NCBI RefSeq assembly: GCF_038725785.1
Contig: NZ_CP109796.1
Location: forward strand, 7,440,501-7,504,500
Length of the DNA stretch: 64,000 nucleotides
Origin: Termitidicoccus mucosus
GTDB taxonomy: Bacteria; Verrucomicrobiota; Verrucomicrobiia; Opitutales; Opitutaceae
Direction of reading: 5' to 3'
In this document: positions 16,785-25,746 of the stretch, piece by piece
Layout of the letters: every line of letters starts with the position of its first letter
Numbering within the stretch: position 1 is the first letter of the stretch
The notes under the pieces: model-generated
Told to the model about the DNA's origin: nothing
Seen by the model: the letters and a program-made list of their open reading frames with translations, nothing else
Databases searched by the model: none
Translations under genes and position numbers: made by a program

Positions 16785-18508
16785 TGCCTGTTGGCGGCGG
16801 GGTTTTGTTTTGCCCGCGGCTTCCCGCGCATGGTTTCGTCCAGCGTTCCCGGCCCGGCAAAGGGCGGTTTCTCAAAGGTCTCGCCGTCGCCGGTCACGCG
16901 CGGGTCGCCGGTCGCCGTCAGCACGCCCGTCAACCGCGCGGCGAGCGACTGGCGCTGTCCGGCGTAGGCCGGGTCGGCGGCGACGTTGATCAGGTAATCG
17001 GGGTCGTTGCGCAAATCATACAACTCCTCCGCCGGCCGCCGGCCAAACGCATATTCCCAGTAGGGCGCCCACTCCGGTTCCGCGCCGTGCAGCAGAAGCC
17101 AGGTCTTGGTCGGGCTCGCATCCATGTCGGGAAAGGCAAGGCCGGTGTCGGCACTTTGCTGCGCGAAATTTCCGGGCAGGGCGCCGGCGTGCCATGCATA
17201 GGGATCGCCCATGGGCCGGCGTTCGGGTTTGAAATTGCGTATATACAAAAACTCCTTCGTGCGAATGGCGCGCTGCGGGTAGGGCGTGTAATCGGCGCGG
17301 GCACGGTCGAAGTGACGCTCGCGTCCCGTGATGACATAATCGCGGCGCGGATCGATCTGCCCGTCCTTGCCGGAGCGCAACAGAGGCAGAATGCTGCGGC
17401 CGGTCATGCACGCGGGCGGTGTTTCCCCGGCGGCTTCCAGAAAGGTGGGGGCGAGGTCCATCAGGTTTATAAAATCGTCCACCGCGCGCCCGGGTTTTAT
17501 ATGATTTCCCCAGCGCACGAGCAGGGCGACCTCCGTGCCGATATTATACAAATTGCACTTGGCGCGGGGAAAACCCGGGATGCCGTGGTCGCCGCTCACG
17601 ACGATGATCGTGTTGTCGAGCTCGCCCGCCGCCTCGAGCCTGGCCAGGAACCGCTGGAGCACGGCGTCGAGCGCGAGCACCTCGCCGAGATAGTCGCAAA
17701 AGTCCTCGCGCACCTCGGGCACGTCGGGCAGGAACTTCGGCAGTTTCCCCTTCAGGTCGTCGGGGTCGAGGCCCCAGAGCGCCTTGCCCGAGCCTTTCTC
17801 CCATGTCCGGTGCGTGTTGGTGGGCCCGAAATAATAACAAAACGGCTTTGCCGCCTCCTCCGGGCTGGCGCGGCCCGCGGCGAGAAACGCCTCGAAGTTG
17901 TCGAGGCACTCCTTGTAGAGTTTTTCCTTGGCGGCCTCGCGATCCTCGCCTCCGGCGACGAGCCGGGTGACGTTTTGGGAGAAGCGGTTGAAACGGCTGC
18001 CGGCATCGGTGAACTGCGTGCGCGTGGCGCCGAACGGGGCGTTGGCCGGGGTGCCGGGGCCCCAGGCCTTGTAGGTGTGCCCGATGCGGTAGCCGGATTT
18101 TTCGAGAAGCAAGGGGAAGGATGGAATCGAATAATCCCACACCGCCGGGCGCAGAATCGAGCCCCGGCCCGTGCGATAAAAATACTGCCCGGAAAACAGC
18201 GCGCTGCGGCTCGGCGTGCAGGAGGGGGAGCAGACATGGGCGTTGTTGAACCGCCCCCCCTCGCGTCCCACCCGGTCGAACCCGGGCGTGCGGATGACGC
18301 GGTTGACCGGGTTGTCATTATAAATGCTGGCATAGCGGCCCCAGTCATCGGCGAAGAAAAAGAAAATATTGGGCCGGCGCGGACGTTCGTGGGCGGTGGC
18401 GGTCGCGGGTGCCGCCGCGCTGGCGCGTTGCAGGCAAAGGGCCAGGCCGCATAAAAAAACAGCCAGGAAAAAAGCGAGGGGAGGGCGATGAGTGGATTCT
18501 GTTTCCAT
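16781..18508 (-). CDS. Secreted S1-family sulfatase
   Basis: 575 residues from the ATG at 18508, which opens into a signal peptide (PPLAFFLAVFLCGLALCLQ). Metal-binding NIFFFFADDWGR lies at about residues 47-58, and the sulfatase signature C-T-P-S-R is at C97-R101; C97 would be converted to formylglycine. DNTIIVVSGDHGIPGFPRAKCN and the closing LYDLRNDPDYLINVA segment are typical of heparan-N-sulfatase-like family members. It should hydrolyse sulfate esters or sulfamates on glycans outside the cytoplasm. Its TAG stop lies in the CTAG target duplicated by the IS element, so the insertion left the reading frame intact. An upstream extension to 18643 lacks a signal at its N-terminus. Confidence 0.88.
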   Translation of the reverse strand: METESTHRPPLAFFLAVFLCGLALCLQRASAAAPATATAHERPRRPNIFFFFADDWGRYASIYNDNPVNRVIRTPGFDRVGREGGRFNNAHVCSPSCTPSRSALFSGQYFYRTGRGSILRPAVWDYSIPSFPLLLEKSGYRIGHTYKAWGPGTPANAPFGATRTQFTDAGSRFNRFSQNVTRLVAGGEDREAAKEKLYKECLDNFEAFLAAGRASPEEAAKPFCYYFGPTNTHRTWEKGSGKALWGLDPDDLKGKLPKFLPDVPEVREDFCDYLGEVLALDAVLQRFLARLEAAGELDNTIIVVSGDHGIPGFPRAKCNLYNIGTEVALLVRWGNHIKPGRAVDDFINLMDLAPTFLEAAGETPPACMTGRSILPLLRSGKDGQIDPRRDYVITGRERHFDRARADYTPYPQRAIRTKEFLYIRNFKPERRPMGDPYAWHAGALPGNFAQQSADTGLAFPDMDASPTKTWLLLHGAEPEWAPYWEYAFGRRPAEELYDLRNDPDYLINVAADPAYAGQRQSLAARLTGVLTATGDPRVTGDGETFEKPPFAGPGTLDETMRGKPRAKQNPAANRH

Positions 18509-18656
18509 GACGGGGATGAGGCGACGGCGAGGCTTCGCCGCGAAAATCAGGCCTTGCATTGTCCGCGAAGCCGCCGGGCGAGGCAAGCCGCGGCTTCGGG
18601 TCAAGGAGGAGTTTTCTTGCGCGGCGGATGTGTTGGCCTTCATGTGGAGGTGCCAT

Positions 18657-18733
18657 GCGGTGGTAGCTCAGCCGGATAGAGCAACGGTTTTCTAAACCGT
18701 CGGTCGCGGGTTCGAGTCCCGCCCACCGCGCCA
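18657..18733 (+). tRNA. tRNA-Arg (anticodon UCU)
   Basis: Complete cloverleaf: acceptor GCGGTGG paired with CCACCGC, D-arm GCTC/GAGC, anticodon stem ACGGT/ACCGT with loop TTTCTAA giving anticodon TCT, T-arm GCGGG-TTCGAGT-CCCGC, and an encoded CCA end at 18731-18733. It reads AGA (and AGG by wobble). It lies between the divergent sulfatase and the OsmC gene. Confidence 0.97.
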
Positions 18734-18762
18734 GTTTTTCTAAAACCCTCCATCTTTTTCCC

Positions 18763-19173
18763 ATGGTCAAAATCACCGGCGAATACCAAGGCGGTCTGCA
18801 TTGCTCCGCCACCCATGAACAATCGGGCAACACGCTCGTCACCGACGCCCCGCGCGACAATGGCGGACGGGGCGAGGCGTTTTCGCCCACCGACCTCGCG
18901 GCCACCGCGCTGGCGACGTGCATGCTCACCATCATGGCAAAGGCCGCGAGCGTGCATGGCGCGGACCTGAAGGGAACGAAGTTCAGCGCAACGAAAGAGA
19001 TGTCCGCGGACGCGCCGCGCCGCATCGCGCGCATCGCGGTCGAGTTCTGGCTGCCGATTCGCAAGGACGCGCTCCGCGAGGGCGTGCTGGAAAAGGCCGC
19101 GGCGGCGTGCCCGGTGCACCAGAGCCTTCATCCCGACATCGAGAAGCCGGTGGTGTTTCACTGGGCGGAGTGA
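18763..19173 (+). CDS. OsmC-family hydroperoxide-related protein
   Basis: 136 residues, cytosolic, close to the usual OsmC/YhfA length. AFSPTDLAATALATCMLTIMAK carries the first conserved cysteine on the central helix and KAAAACPVHQSL the second; together they form the thiol pair used to reduce organic hydroperoxides in Ohr/OsmC proteins. This sequence is of the SACOL1771/YhfA-like branch more than of Ohr itself, so substrate is open. It begins 29 nt after the tRNA and converges on tadA across a long palindromic repeat. Confidence 0.85.
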   Translation: MVKITGEYQGGLHCSATHEQSGNTLVTDAPRDNGGRGEAFSPTDLAATALATCMLTIMAKAASVHGADLKGTKFSATKEMSADAPRRIARIAVEFWLPIRKDALREGVLEKAAAACPVHQSLHPDIEKPVVFHWAE

Positions 19174-19252
19174 CCTCAAGGGGGCCTGATAGACGCACGC
19201 GCCGCCCCGGAAACAGTGTCGTCTGGCGTGATGTCTCCAAGGTCTGGGCATC

Positions 19253-19388
19253 AGGTGTAGCGCAGGCATCCTGCCTGCCGTCGTTATTTTATCGCGCGAA
19301 GCGCGGCATCTTTTTCGAAAAGAAAGAAAAAAGTCAGCGACGCTTCGCGCCTTTTTTTGACGGCAGGCAGGATGCCTGCGCTACGCCT
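19253..19388. repeat. Family B palindromic (REP-like) element, copy 1
   Basis: Arms 19253-19282 and 19359-19388 are 30 nt and complementary with one mismatch; the core is GCAGGCATCCTGCCTGCC. The 76-nt loop has an inner stem, GCGCGAAGCG against CGCTTCGCGC. It fills the convergent junction between the OsmC gene and tadA. A second copy is at 45038-45161. Confidence 0.93.
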
Positions 19389-19405
19389 GAGCCTCGAGGG
19401 GCGGG

Positions 19406-19933
19406 TCACTCGCGTTCGCGTTTCAGCTTGAAAAACGTCTGGAGCAGTTCGCGGCATTCGTCCTCAAGCACGCCGCCGGCGGTGAGCTCGAGGTGGTGGT
19501 TGACGCGCGGAAGATCGTTGAGATTGGACGCGCCGCCGAGACAGCCCATTTTCGGATCGGGGACCGCGTAGCATACGCGCTTGAGCCGCGCCATGAGCGT
19601 CGCGCCCGAGCACATCGGGCAGGGCTCCTTGGTCACGTAGAGCGTGGCGTTTTCGAGCCGCCAGTCGCCGATGCTCGCGGCGGCCTGCGTGATGGCGAGC
19701 ATCTCGGCATGGGCGGAGGGATCGCGCGCGCTTTCGACCGTGTTGTGGGCGGAGGCGATGACCTCGCCGCCGAGTTCGATCACGCAGCCGATCGGCACCT
19801 CGTCCGCCCGCCAGGCGTCGATGGCCTGATTGTAGGCAAGACTCATGTAAAACGTGTCGTCACGGACAAGTTGCGACGGAAAACGTTTTTCGAATGGGCA
19901 GAGCGGCGGGTTCGGCTGCGAATCCATGACCAT
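19406..19933 (-). CDS. tadA: tRNA(adenosine34) deaminase TadA
   Basis: 175 residues. Deaminates A34 to inosine in the anticodon of tRNA-Arg(ACG). Zinc site: HAEMLAI provides His and the proton-shuttling Glu, and PCPMCSGAT provides the two cysteines. VPIGCVIELGGEVIASAHNTVE and MGCLGGASNLNDLP are family features. The ATG at 19933 gives a slightly long N-terminus; a longer frame to 19993 exists but adds nothing recognisable. Convergent with the OsmC gene. Confidence 0.93.
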   Translation of the reverse strand: MVMDSQPNPPLCPFEKRFPSQLVRDDTFYMSLAYNQAIDAWRADEVPIGCVIELGGEVIASAHNTVESARDPSAHAEMLAITQAAASIGDWRLENATLYVTKEPCPMCSGATLMARLKRVCYAVPDPKMGCLGGASNLNDLPRVNHHLELTAGGVLEDECRELLQTFFKLKRERE

Positions 19934-19956
19934 GGGCGGGAAGAGAAAACAAGAAT

Positions 19957-19982
19957 GGGAAGGATAACGAGAATGATTTATG
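19957..19982. repeat. Family G hexamer array, short copy
   Basis: Period-6 units (GAATGG, GAAGGA, TAACGA, GAATGA) just upstream of tadA, related to the longer arrays at 25640-25694 and 36271-36331. Confidence 0.45.
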
Positions 19983-20144
19983 ACGGATGACATTGTCCCG
20001 AGTTACCCTCCGAATTGCGGGCCCCTGCGGAAAACCTTGACTTGGCTGGAGAGCCGAACACTTACAAAGGCCTTTTGGCAGCCAATTTCACCACCAAACC
20101 AAGCATGAACCAAACCATTGAGGTCACCCAGCGCCTCGCTTCGT

Positions 20145-20405
20145 ATGTCTGACGGAAAATCGATCGAAGTCGAAGGCAAGATCGTGTCCGTCCTTCCGGG
20201 CACAATGTTCAAGGTCGAGTTGTCGAACGGGCACACGGTGCTCGCGCATATCTCGGGCAAGCTCAGAAAAAACTTCATCAAGATCGCCGCCGGCGACCGC
20301 GTGAAGATGGAGATGAGTCCCTACGATCTTGAAAAGGCGCGAATCACCTACCGCGTGCGCGATGAGCGCCCGATGACACACCCGGCGCCGCGTCGCCGGT
20401 ATTGA
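20145..20405 (+). CDS. infA: Translation initiation factor IF-1
   Basis: 86 residues. OB-fold protein that occupies the ribosomal A site during initiation. [57 protein letters not shown] matches IF-1 along its length. It is about 14 residues longer than E. coli IF-1 because of a basic tail ([10 protein letters not shown]). The ATG at 20145 is chosen from the family; an in-frame upstream start at 20118 adds nine unconserved residues. A TTGACT at 20037-20042 could be a -35 element, but no good -10 follows at standard spacing. Confidence 0.96.
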   Translation: MSDGKSIEVEGKIVSVLPGTMFKVELSNGHTVLAHISGKLRKNFIKIAAGDRVKMEMSPYDLEKARITYRVRDERPMTHPAPRRRY

Positions 20406-20557
20406 GGCAGGGACGCGGCGTTTTTTGACGCCGTTGGCGTTTTCGCAAGTCAGGCTGGCGCAGGGCAAAGACCGTGTCCGCGCCGGAATGTCATTGGCTG
20501 GCGCAAGGGGTTTGGTCCAATGTGCGAGTGGCGCGCCCGCGCGCTCTTTTTTCCACA

Positions 20558-21526
20558 ATGGCCCGCTCCAAAAAAGATCAGGCAAAACTGGCGGACAGCC
20601 GCGCGCCTTCCGCGTTTGCGGGCGACATTGACGGCTTCATCCACTTCCTCCAGCTCGAACGCGGCCTCTCGCCGCACACCCAGGCCGGCTATCAGAACGA
20701 CCTCGATGCCTGCGCCGGGTTTCTCGCGGCGCGCGGCGCGCGCGACTGGCGCGCGGTGAAAGGCGGCGACGTGGCGGTATGGCTGCATTCGCTCGCGGGC
20801 GAAAACTACTCCGAGGCGAGCATGGCGCGGAAACTCACGGCACTGCGCGGCCTCGCGAAACACCTCGTGCGCGAACAGCTCCGTGCGGACGATTTCACGG
20901 CGCTGCTGTCGGCGCCGAAATTGTCGCGCAAGATCCCGGGCACGCTCACGGCGGAGGAGGTGGAGAGGATCATCGAGGCCGCGACCGGCGGGGACGCGCA
21001 GGCGCTGCGCGACCGGGCGATCCTGGAGCTGTTTTATTCGAGCGGGCTGCGCGTGTCGGAGCTGGCCGGACTCGAGCTCCAGCAGGTGGACTTGCAGCAC
21101 GGGTTTTTGCGCGTGTTCGGCAAGGGCTCGAAGGAGCGGATCGTGCCGGTGGGCCGCCGCGCGCTCGACGCGCTGAGAATTTATCTGGAGGCGGGGCGTC
21201 CGCATTTTGAGAAGAGCGGGCGGACGGGCAGCGAGCTGTTCCTGAGCGGAGGGCCGCGCGGCGACGGCAGGGCGCTGTCGCGGAAAATGCTCTGGGTGCT
21301 GGTCAAAAAATACGCGAAGCGCGCCGGCATCGAAAAGAACGTGAAGCCGCACCTGCTGCGCCACTCGTTTGCCACGCACCTGCTCGGCGGCGGCGCGGAT
21401 TTGCGGGCCATCCAGGAGATGCTCGGGCACGCGAACCTGGCGACGACGCAGATCTACACGGCGGTGGAGGAAAAACGGCTCATCGCCCAGCACGCCAGAT
21501 TCCATCCGCGCAACAAGGATGCCTGA
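20558..21526 (+). CDS. Tyrosine recombinase XerC/XerD type
   Basis: 322 residues. N-terminal SAM-like core-binding domain (FIHFLQLERGLSPHTQAGYQNDL), then the catalytic domain with Arg in LFYSSGLRVSELAGL, Lys in FGKGSKERIVP, H-x-x-R in HLLRHSFATHLL, His in MLGHANLATTQIY and the nucleophile Tyr in TQIYT. This is the chromosomal dimer-resolution type (dif site not in the window). Start ATG at 20558 is favoured; an upstream start at 20474 adds unconserved residues. No phage or integron context. Confidence 0.92.
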   Translation: MARSKKDQAKLADSRAPSAFAGDIDGFIHFLQLERGLSPHTQAGYQNDLDACAGFLAARGARDWRAVKGGDVAVWLHSLAGENYSEASMARKLTALRGLAKHLVREQLRADDFTALLSAPKLSRKIPGTLTAEEVERIIEAATGGDAQALRDRAILELFYSSGLRVSELAGLELQQVDLQHGFLRVFGKGSKERIVPVGRRALDALRIYLEAGRPHFEKSGRTGSELFLSGGPRGDGRALSRKMLWVLVKKYAKRAGIEKNVKPHLLRHSFATHLLGGGADLRAIQEMLGHANLATTQIYTAVEEKRLIAQHARFHPRNKDA

Positions 21527-21546
21527 GCGCGGACGGGGCGGTTTCC

Positions 21547-21744
21547 TCACCGTTTGTTCCGGCGCCCGCGAATCACCGAGAAATAAATCGCGACGCCGGC
21601 AATGAGCAGAAGCCACCAGAGAAAACGAAACTCGCGCATGAAAATCTGGGAGAACAGGCGCATGCGCGGAAACACGAGACAAAGCGCGATGGCGATCAGC
21701 ACCAGGGCGGCGACGAGGATGTTTTTGCGCGTATGCGGGCTCAT
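21547..21744 (-). CDS. Small two-helix membrane protein
   Basis: 65 residues with two hydrophobic segments (ILVAALVLIAIALCLVF and FLWWLLLIAGVAIYFSVI) and a basic C-terminus (RGRRNKR). No family recognised. It is convergent with the Xer gene (20-nt gap) and its 5' side faces the polB promoter region. Kept as real because of its clean start and compact membrane-protein composition. Confidence 0.5.
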   Translation of the reverse strand: MSPHTRKNILVAALVLIAIALCLVFPRMRLFSQIFMREFRFLWWLLLIAGVAIYFSVIRGRRNKR

Positions 21745-21748
21745 CGGT

Positions 21749-21850
21749 TAAGTGGAAATTAAAAATTAAGAATTAAGAAGCCCGAAGTGCGGGGCGGTTG
21801 CGGGCGCCTGCATTTCTGGCTTCTTAAATCCTGATTCCTGCCTCTTACTT
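21749..21850. repeat. Family I heptamer array as an imperfect inverted pair
   Basis: Left part 21755-21781 has period-7 units (AAATTAA, AAATTAA, GAATTAA, GAAGCC). The right part from about 21818 (GGCTTCTTAAATCCTGATTC) is partly complementary. It lies between the small membrane protein gene and polB, 28 nt before the polB ATG. Confidence 0.6.
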
Positions 21851-21877
21851 CGACCGACGGAGAAAACGCCCGTACCC

Positions 21878-24181
21878 ATGCCATCAGAGACGAAAGCCCC
21901 GGACACAACAACGACCGCGCCCGAGCCCGCGCTTTGCGGCGTGTGGATCGACGGCGACGGGCGCGCTCATCTTGCGGTCGCGCGCGGCGACGGGGGCCGC
22001 GAGGAGCGGGTGGAGGAGGGGTTTCGTCCGTTCGCCTGGCTCACCGCGGGCGATTCCGACGCGCTTGACGCGGCGGCGGGCATGGAAATCGAGACATTGA
22101 ACGGAGAGGGCGTGTTCACGCGGCTCGCGCATGCGGCGGCCCGCGGCGTTTACGAGAATTTTCTGGCGGCGGCGAAAAAAGCGTCCGTCGGCACGGACGT
22201 GCTGCGTCCGCTGGAAAACCAGTTTTTGCTGCAACGGAGGAGGCGGCTGTTCGGGGACATGGCGTTTCACCAGCTCCGCCGCTGCCAGCTCGACATCGAG
22301 ACGGCGTCCTCGGTGGAGGGCGAGTTCAGCGACCCGGCGAGGCCGGGCGACCGGGTGCTGGCCATCGGGCTGCAATTCAGCGGCGGCGCGGGGGGCGGCG
22401 CGGCGCGCCAGCGTATTCTCGTTCTGGATACGATGACGGACGAGGCGGAAAAAAGCCTGCTGGAACGGCTCAACGACGCGCTCCGCGAGGAGGACCCCGA
22501 CGTGATCGAGGGGCACAACATTTTCAAGTTCGACCTCGACTACCTGCGGCAGCGCGCGCGGCGGCTGAAGGTGCCGTGCGCCTGGGGGCGTTTCGGGCAG
22601 CGGGCGTCGTTTCGCAACAGCCGCCTGAAGGCCGCCGAGCGCTGGGTGGATTTTCCGCGCTGCGACCTGCCGGGGCGCACGGTGATCGACACGTATCTGC
22701 TCGTGCAGCTGCACGACATCACGACGCGCGAGCTCACGAGCTACGGGCTCAAGGACGTGGCGGTTTATTTCGGCGTGACCGACGAGGATGCGGCGGAGAA
22801 CGGCGGCCGCACTTATCTGGCCGGCGACAAGATCCATGCGGCCTATGAGCATGATCGCGCGACGTTTCTCGCCTATCTCGCGGACGACCTGCGCGAGACG
22901 AAGGGGGTGGCGGACCTGCTGCTGCCGACGTATTTCGAGCAGGCGCGCGCGTTTCCGATTTTGTTGCAGGACGCGGCGCTGCGCGGCACCACGGTGAAAA
23001 TCGACCTGCTGTTTCTGGAGGAATATTATCATGCCCGGCAGTCATGCCCCGCGCCGGTCGAGGTGGCGGCGTTCGCGGGCGGCTACACGCGCAGCTTCAA
23101 GGAAGGCGTGTTCAAAAACGTGCTGCATTTCGACGTGGCGTCGCTTTATCCGAGCCTGCTGCTGCTCATCGGGCGCAATCCCGGCGGCGACAAGCTCGGC
23201 GTGTTCATCCCGCTGCTGCGACGGCTGCGCGAATACCGCCTGAAATACAAGCAGCTCGCGCGCACCGCCGCGACCGAGGAGCTGCGCGTCGAGTATCAGG
23301 CGCGGCAGGCGACGTTCAAGATCCTCATCAATTCGTTTTACGGCTACCTCGGTTTTGCCGGCGCGCGTTTCGGCGATGGGGCGCTGGCGGCGGAGGTCAC
23401 GCAGCGCGGCCGCGACCTGTTGCAGGCGCTCATCGACGCCTTCGCGGCGCAGGGGTGCGAGATTCTGGAGGCCGACACCGACGGGATTTACCTGGCCTCG
23501 GAAAGCCATTTCGGGAAACCCGAGGCGCTGTTGCGCGAGGTGGCGAAGGTGCTGCCCGAGGGCATCGAGCTGGAGCACGACGGCAGCTACGATGCGATGT
23601 TTTGCTACAAGTCGAAAAACTACGCGCTGCGCGACGGCAAAAAGATCATCATCCGCGGTTCGGCGCTGCGTTCGCGCGGCATCGAGCCGTTTTTGAAAAA
23701 GCTCAACGGCCGGCTGATTCGTTTTCTGCTCGGGGCGGAAACCGAGTCGCCGATCGAGCTGGCGGAGCGGTTCCAGCGCGGCCTGGCGGAGCGTTCGCTG
23801 CCGGTGGCGGAGCTGGCAAAATCGGAAATCCTCGGGCAGAATCCGGAGGCTTACGAGCGTTTCATCGCGGGCGGCGGCAAACCGCGGCGCGCCTCGGCCG
23901 AGGCGGCGTTGCAGATGAATCCCCGCCCGCGCATGGGCGAGCGGGTGGGCTATTACATCACCGCGAAGGAAAAGGGCAAAACCAACGACTGGCAGCGGGC
24001 GCGCCCGGTGGAATTGTTCGATGCAAACGCGGCCCCGTATGACCCGGCTTATTATGCCAAAAAGCTTGCGGACTGGGTGGAGCGTTACGGCGCGTTTCTC
24101 GGCACGGACAAGCTGCCGCCGGTGGATTTCGGTCCGCCGCCCAAGACGACGGAAGCCGGAGGGCAGGGGGAGTTGTGGTGA
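21878..24181 (+). CDS. Family B DNA polymerase (PolB type)
   Basis: 767 residues. N-terminal 3'-5' exonuclease: ExoI D139/E141 (QLDIETA), ExoII GHNIFKFDLDYL (212-223), ExoIII YLADDL (333-338). Polymerase motifs: motif A DVASLYPS (419-426), motif B KILINSFYGYLG (481-492), motif C DTD (533-535). Both activities look intact, so it should be a proofreading polymerase. It resembles archaeal/E. coli Pol II-like enzymes but is short; a C-terminal GGQGELW recalls clamp-binding tails, which is only a suggestion. No phage genes surround it. Probable role is repair or translesion synthesis alongside dnaE. Confidence 0.92.
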   Translation: MPSETKAPDTTTTAPEPALCGVWIDGDGRAHLAVARGDGGREERVEEGFRPFAWLTAGDSDALDAAAGMEIETLNGEGVFTRLAHAAARGVYENFLAAAKKASVGTDVLRPLENQFLLQRRRRLFGDMAFHQLRRCQLDIETASSVEGEFSDPARPGDRVLAIGLQFSGGAGGGAARQRILVLDTMTDEAEKSLLERLNDALREEDPDVIEGHNIFKFDLDYLRQRARRLKVPCAWGRFGQRASFRNSRLKAAERWVDFPRCDLPGRTVIDTYLLVQLHDITTRELTSYGLKDVAVYFGVTDEDAAENGGRTYLAGDKIHAAYEHDRATFLAYLADDLRETKGVADLLLPTYFEQARAFPILLQDAALRGTTVKIDLLFLEEYYHARQSCPAPVEVAAFAGGYTRSFKEGVFKNVLHFDVASLYPSLLLLIGRNPGGDKLGVFIPLLRRLREYRLKYKQLARTAATEELRVEYQARQATFKILINSFYGYLGFAGARFGDGALAAEVTQRGRDLLQALIDAFAAQGCEILEADTDGIYLASESHFGKPEALLREVAKVLPEGIELEHDGSYDAMFCYKSKNYALRDGKKIIIRGSALRSRGIEPFLKKLNGRLIRFLLGAETESPIELAERFQRGLAERSLPVAELAKSEILGQNPEAYERFIAGGGKPRRASAEAALQMNPRPRMGERVGYYITAKEKGKTNDWQRARPVELFDANAAPYDPAYYAKKLADWVERYGAFLGTDKLPPVDFGPPPKTTEAGGQGELW

Positions 24182-24267
24182 AGGGCTGAAGGACTGAAAG
24201 GCCGAAAAAAGACAGGCATTCGTTCGTCCGCCGGTATCATGGTATTTTCTACAACCTTGGCTCAAGT

Positions 24268-24334
24268 GGTAGGGCGAGGCGTCCCCGCCGAGCCGTTGCT
24301 GGCCTGCGGCTCGGCGGGGACGCCTCGCCCTACC
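24268..24334. repeat. Family C palindromic (REP-like) element
   Basis: Arms 24268-24295 and 24307-24334 are perfectly complementary over 28 bp (core GGCGAGGCGTCCCCGCCG) with an 11-nt loop. It occupies the convergent junction between polB and mreB. It may act as a bidirectional terminator as well as a repeat. Confidence 0.95.
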
Positions 24335-24384
24335 GGCGCTGCCACGCCACTGTTAAATGAAAACACTATACCCCGGCAGCCGCC

Positions 24385-25401
<1,017 letters not shown>

Positions 25402-25533
25402 GGGTGCTTGTGATAAACGGCAGAGGTGGCGGGTGCAGCGCGTTTTACTTGGGGAAAGAATCGGTGTTTTTTGAGACTGTCAAAGGGGAAAAGCGTATCC
25501 GTCGATTTGGGGATGCGGTCCGGAGTGCCGTCA

Positions 25534-25612
25534 TTTCCTCTTTATTCTTTATCTTTCCTCTTTCTCCCTGCTCGTTCCTGACGAAAGAGAAAGATAAAGA
25601 ATAAAGAGGAAA
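25534..25612. repeat. Family A palindrome, copy 2
   Basis: Left arm 25534-25564 (TTTCCTC, TTTATTC, TTTATC units) is complementary to 25583-25612 apart from one deleted base. The arm sequence is nearly identical to that at 11331-11364. Confidence 0.92.
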
Positions 25613-25639
25613 GATTCCGGACGGTAGCATCACACTTCC

Positions 25640-25694
25640 CGTTCTCTTTTCCGGGATATTTCGAGAACGGGAACGAGTAAGAGAACGAGAACGA
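25640..25694. repeat. Family G hexamer array
   Basis: A pyrimidine-strand copy (CCCGTTCTCTTTTCC) is followed by period-6 purine-strand units (GAGAAC, GGGAAC, GAGTAA, GAGAAC, GAGAAC). It forms an imperfect inverted pair and lies about 50 nt before the antiporter start. Confidence 0.75.
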
Positions 25695-25746
25695 TTCAGG
25701 GGGCGGAAGGTGGCTTGACGTTACCGGCGTTTGGGGAGTTGTTGTG

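Larger units (their letters stand above)
25402..25746. other. 345-nt gene-free divergent gap
   Basis: Between mreB (-) and the first antiporter (+). It holds a family A palindrome (25534-25612) and a family G hexamer array (25640-25694), listed separately; the rest must contain the two promoters, but no convincing -35/-10 pair was identified. Confidence 0.8.

Noticed and set aside
20037-20042. infA promoter -35 (TTGACT)
   Set aside because: No acceptable -10 element at 16-18 nt spacing.
20558-21526. Xer recombinase as sign of a prophage or integrative element
   Set aside because: It sits among infA and housekeeping genes with no phage genes, attachment sites or tRNA overlap; the chromosomal XerC/D type explains it.
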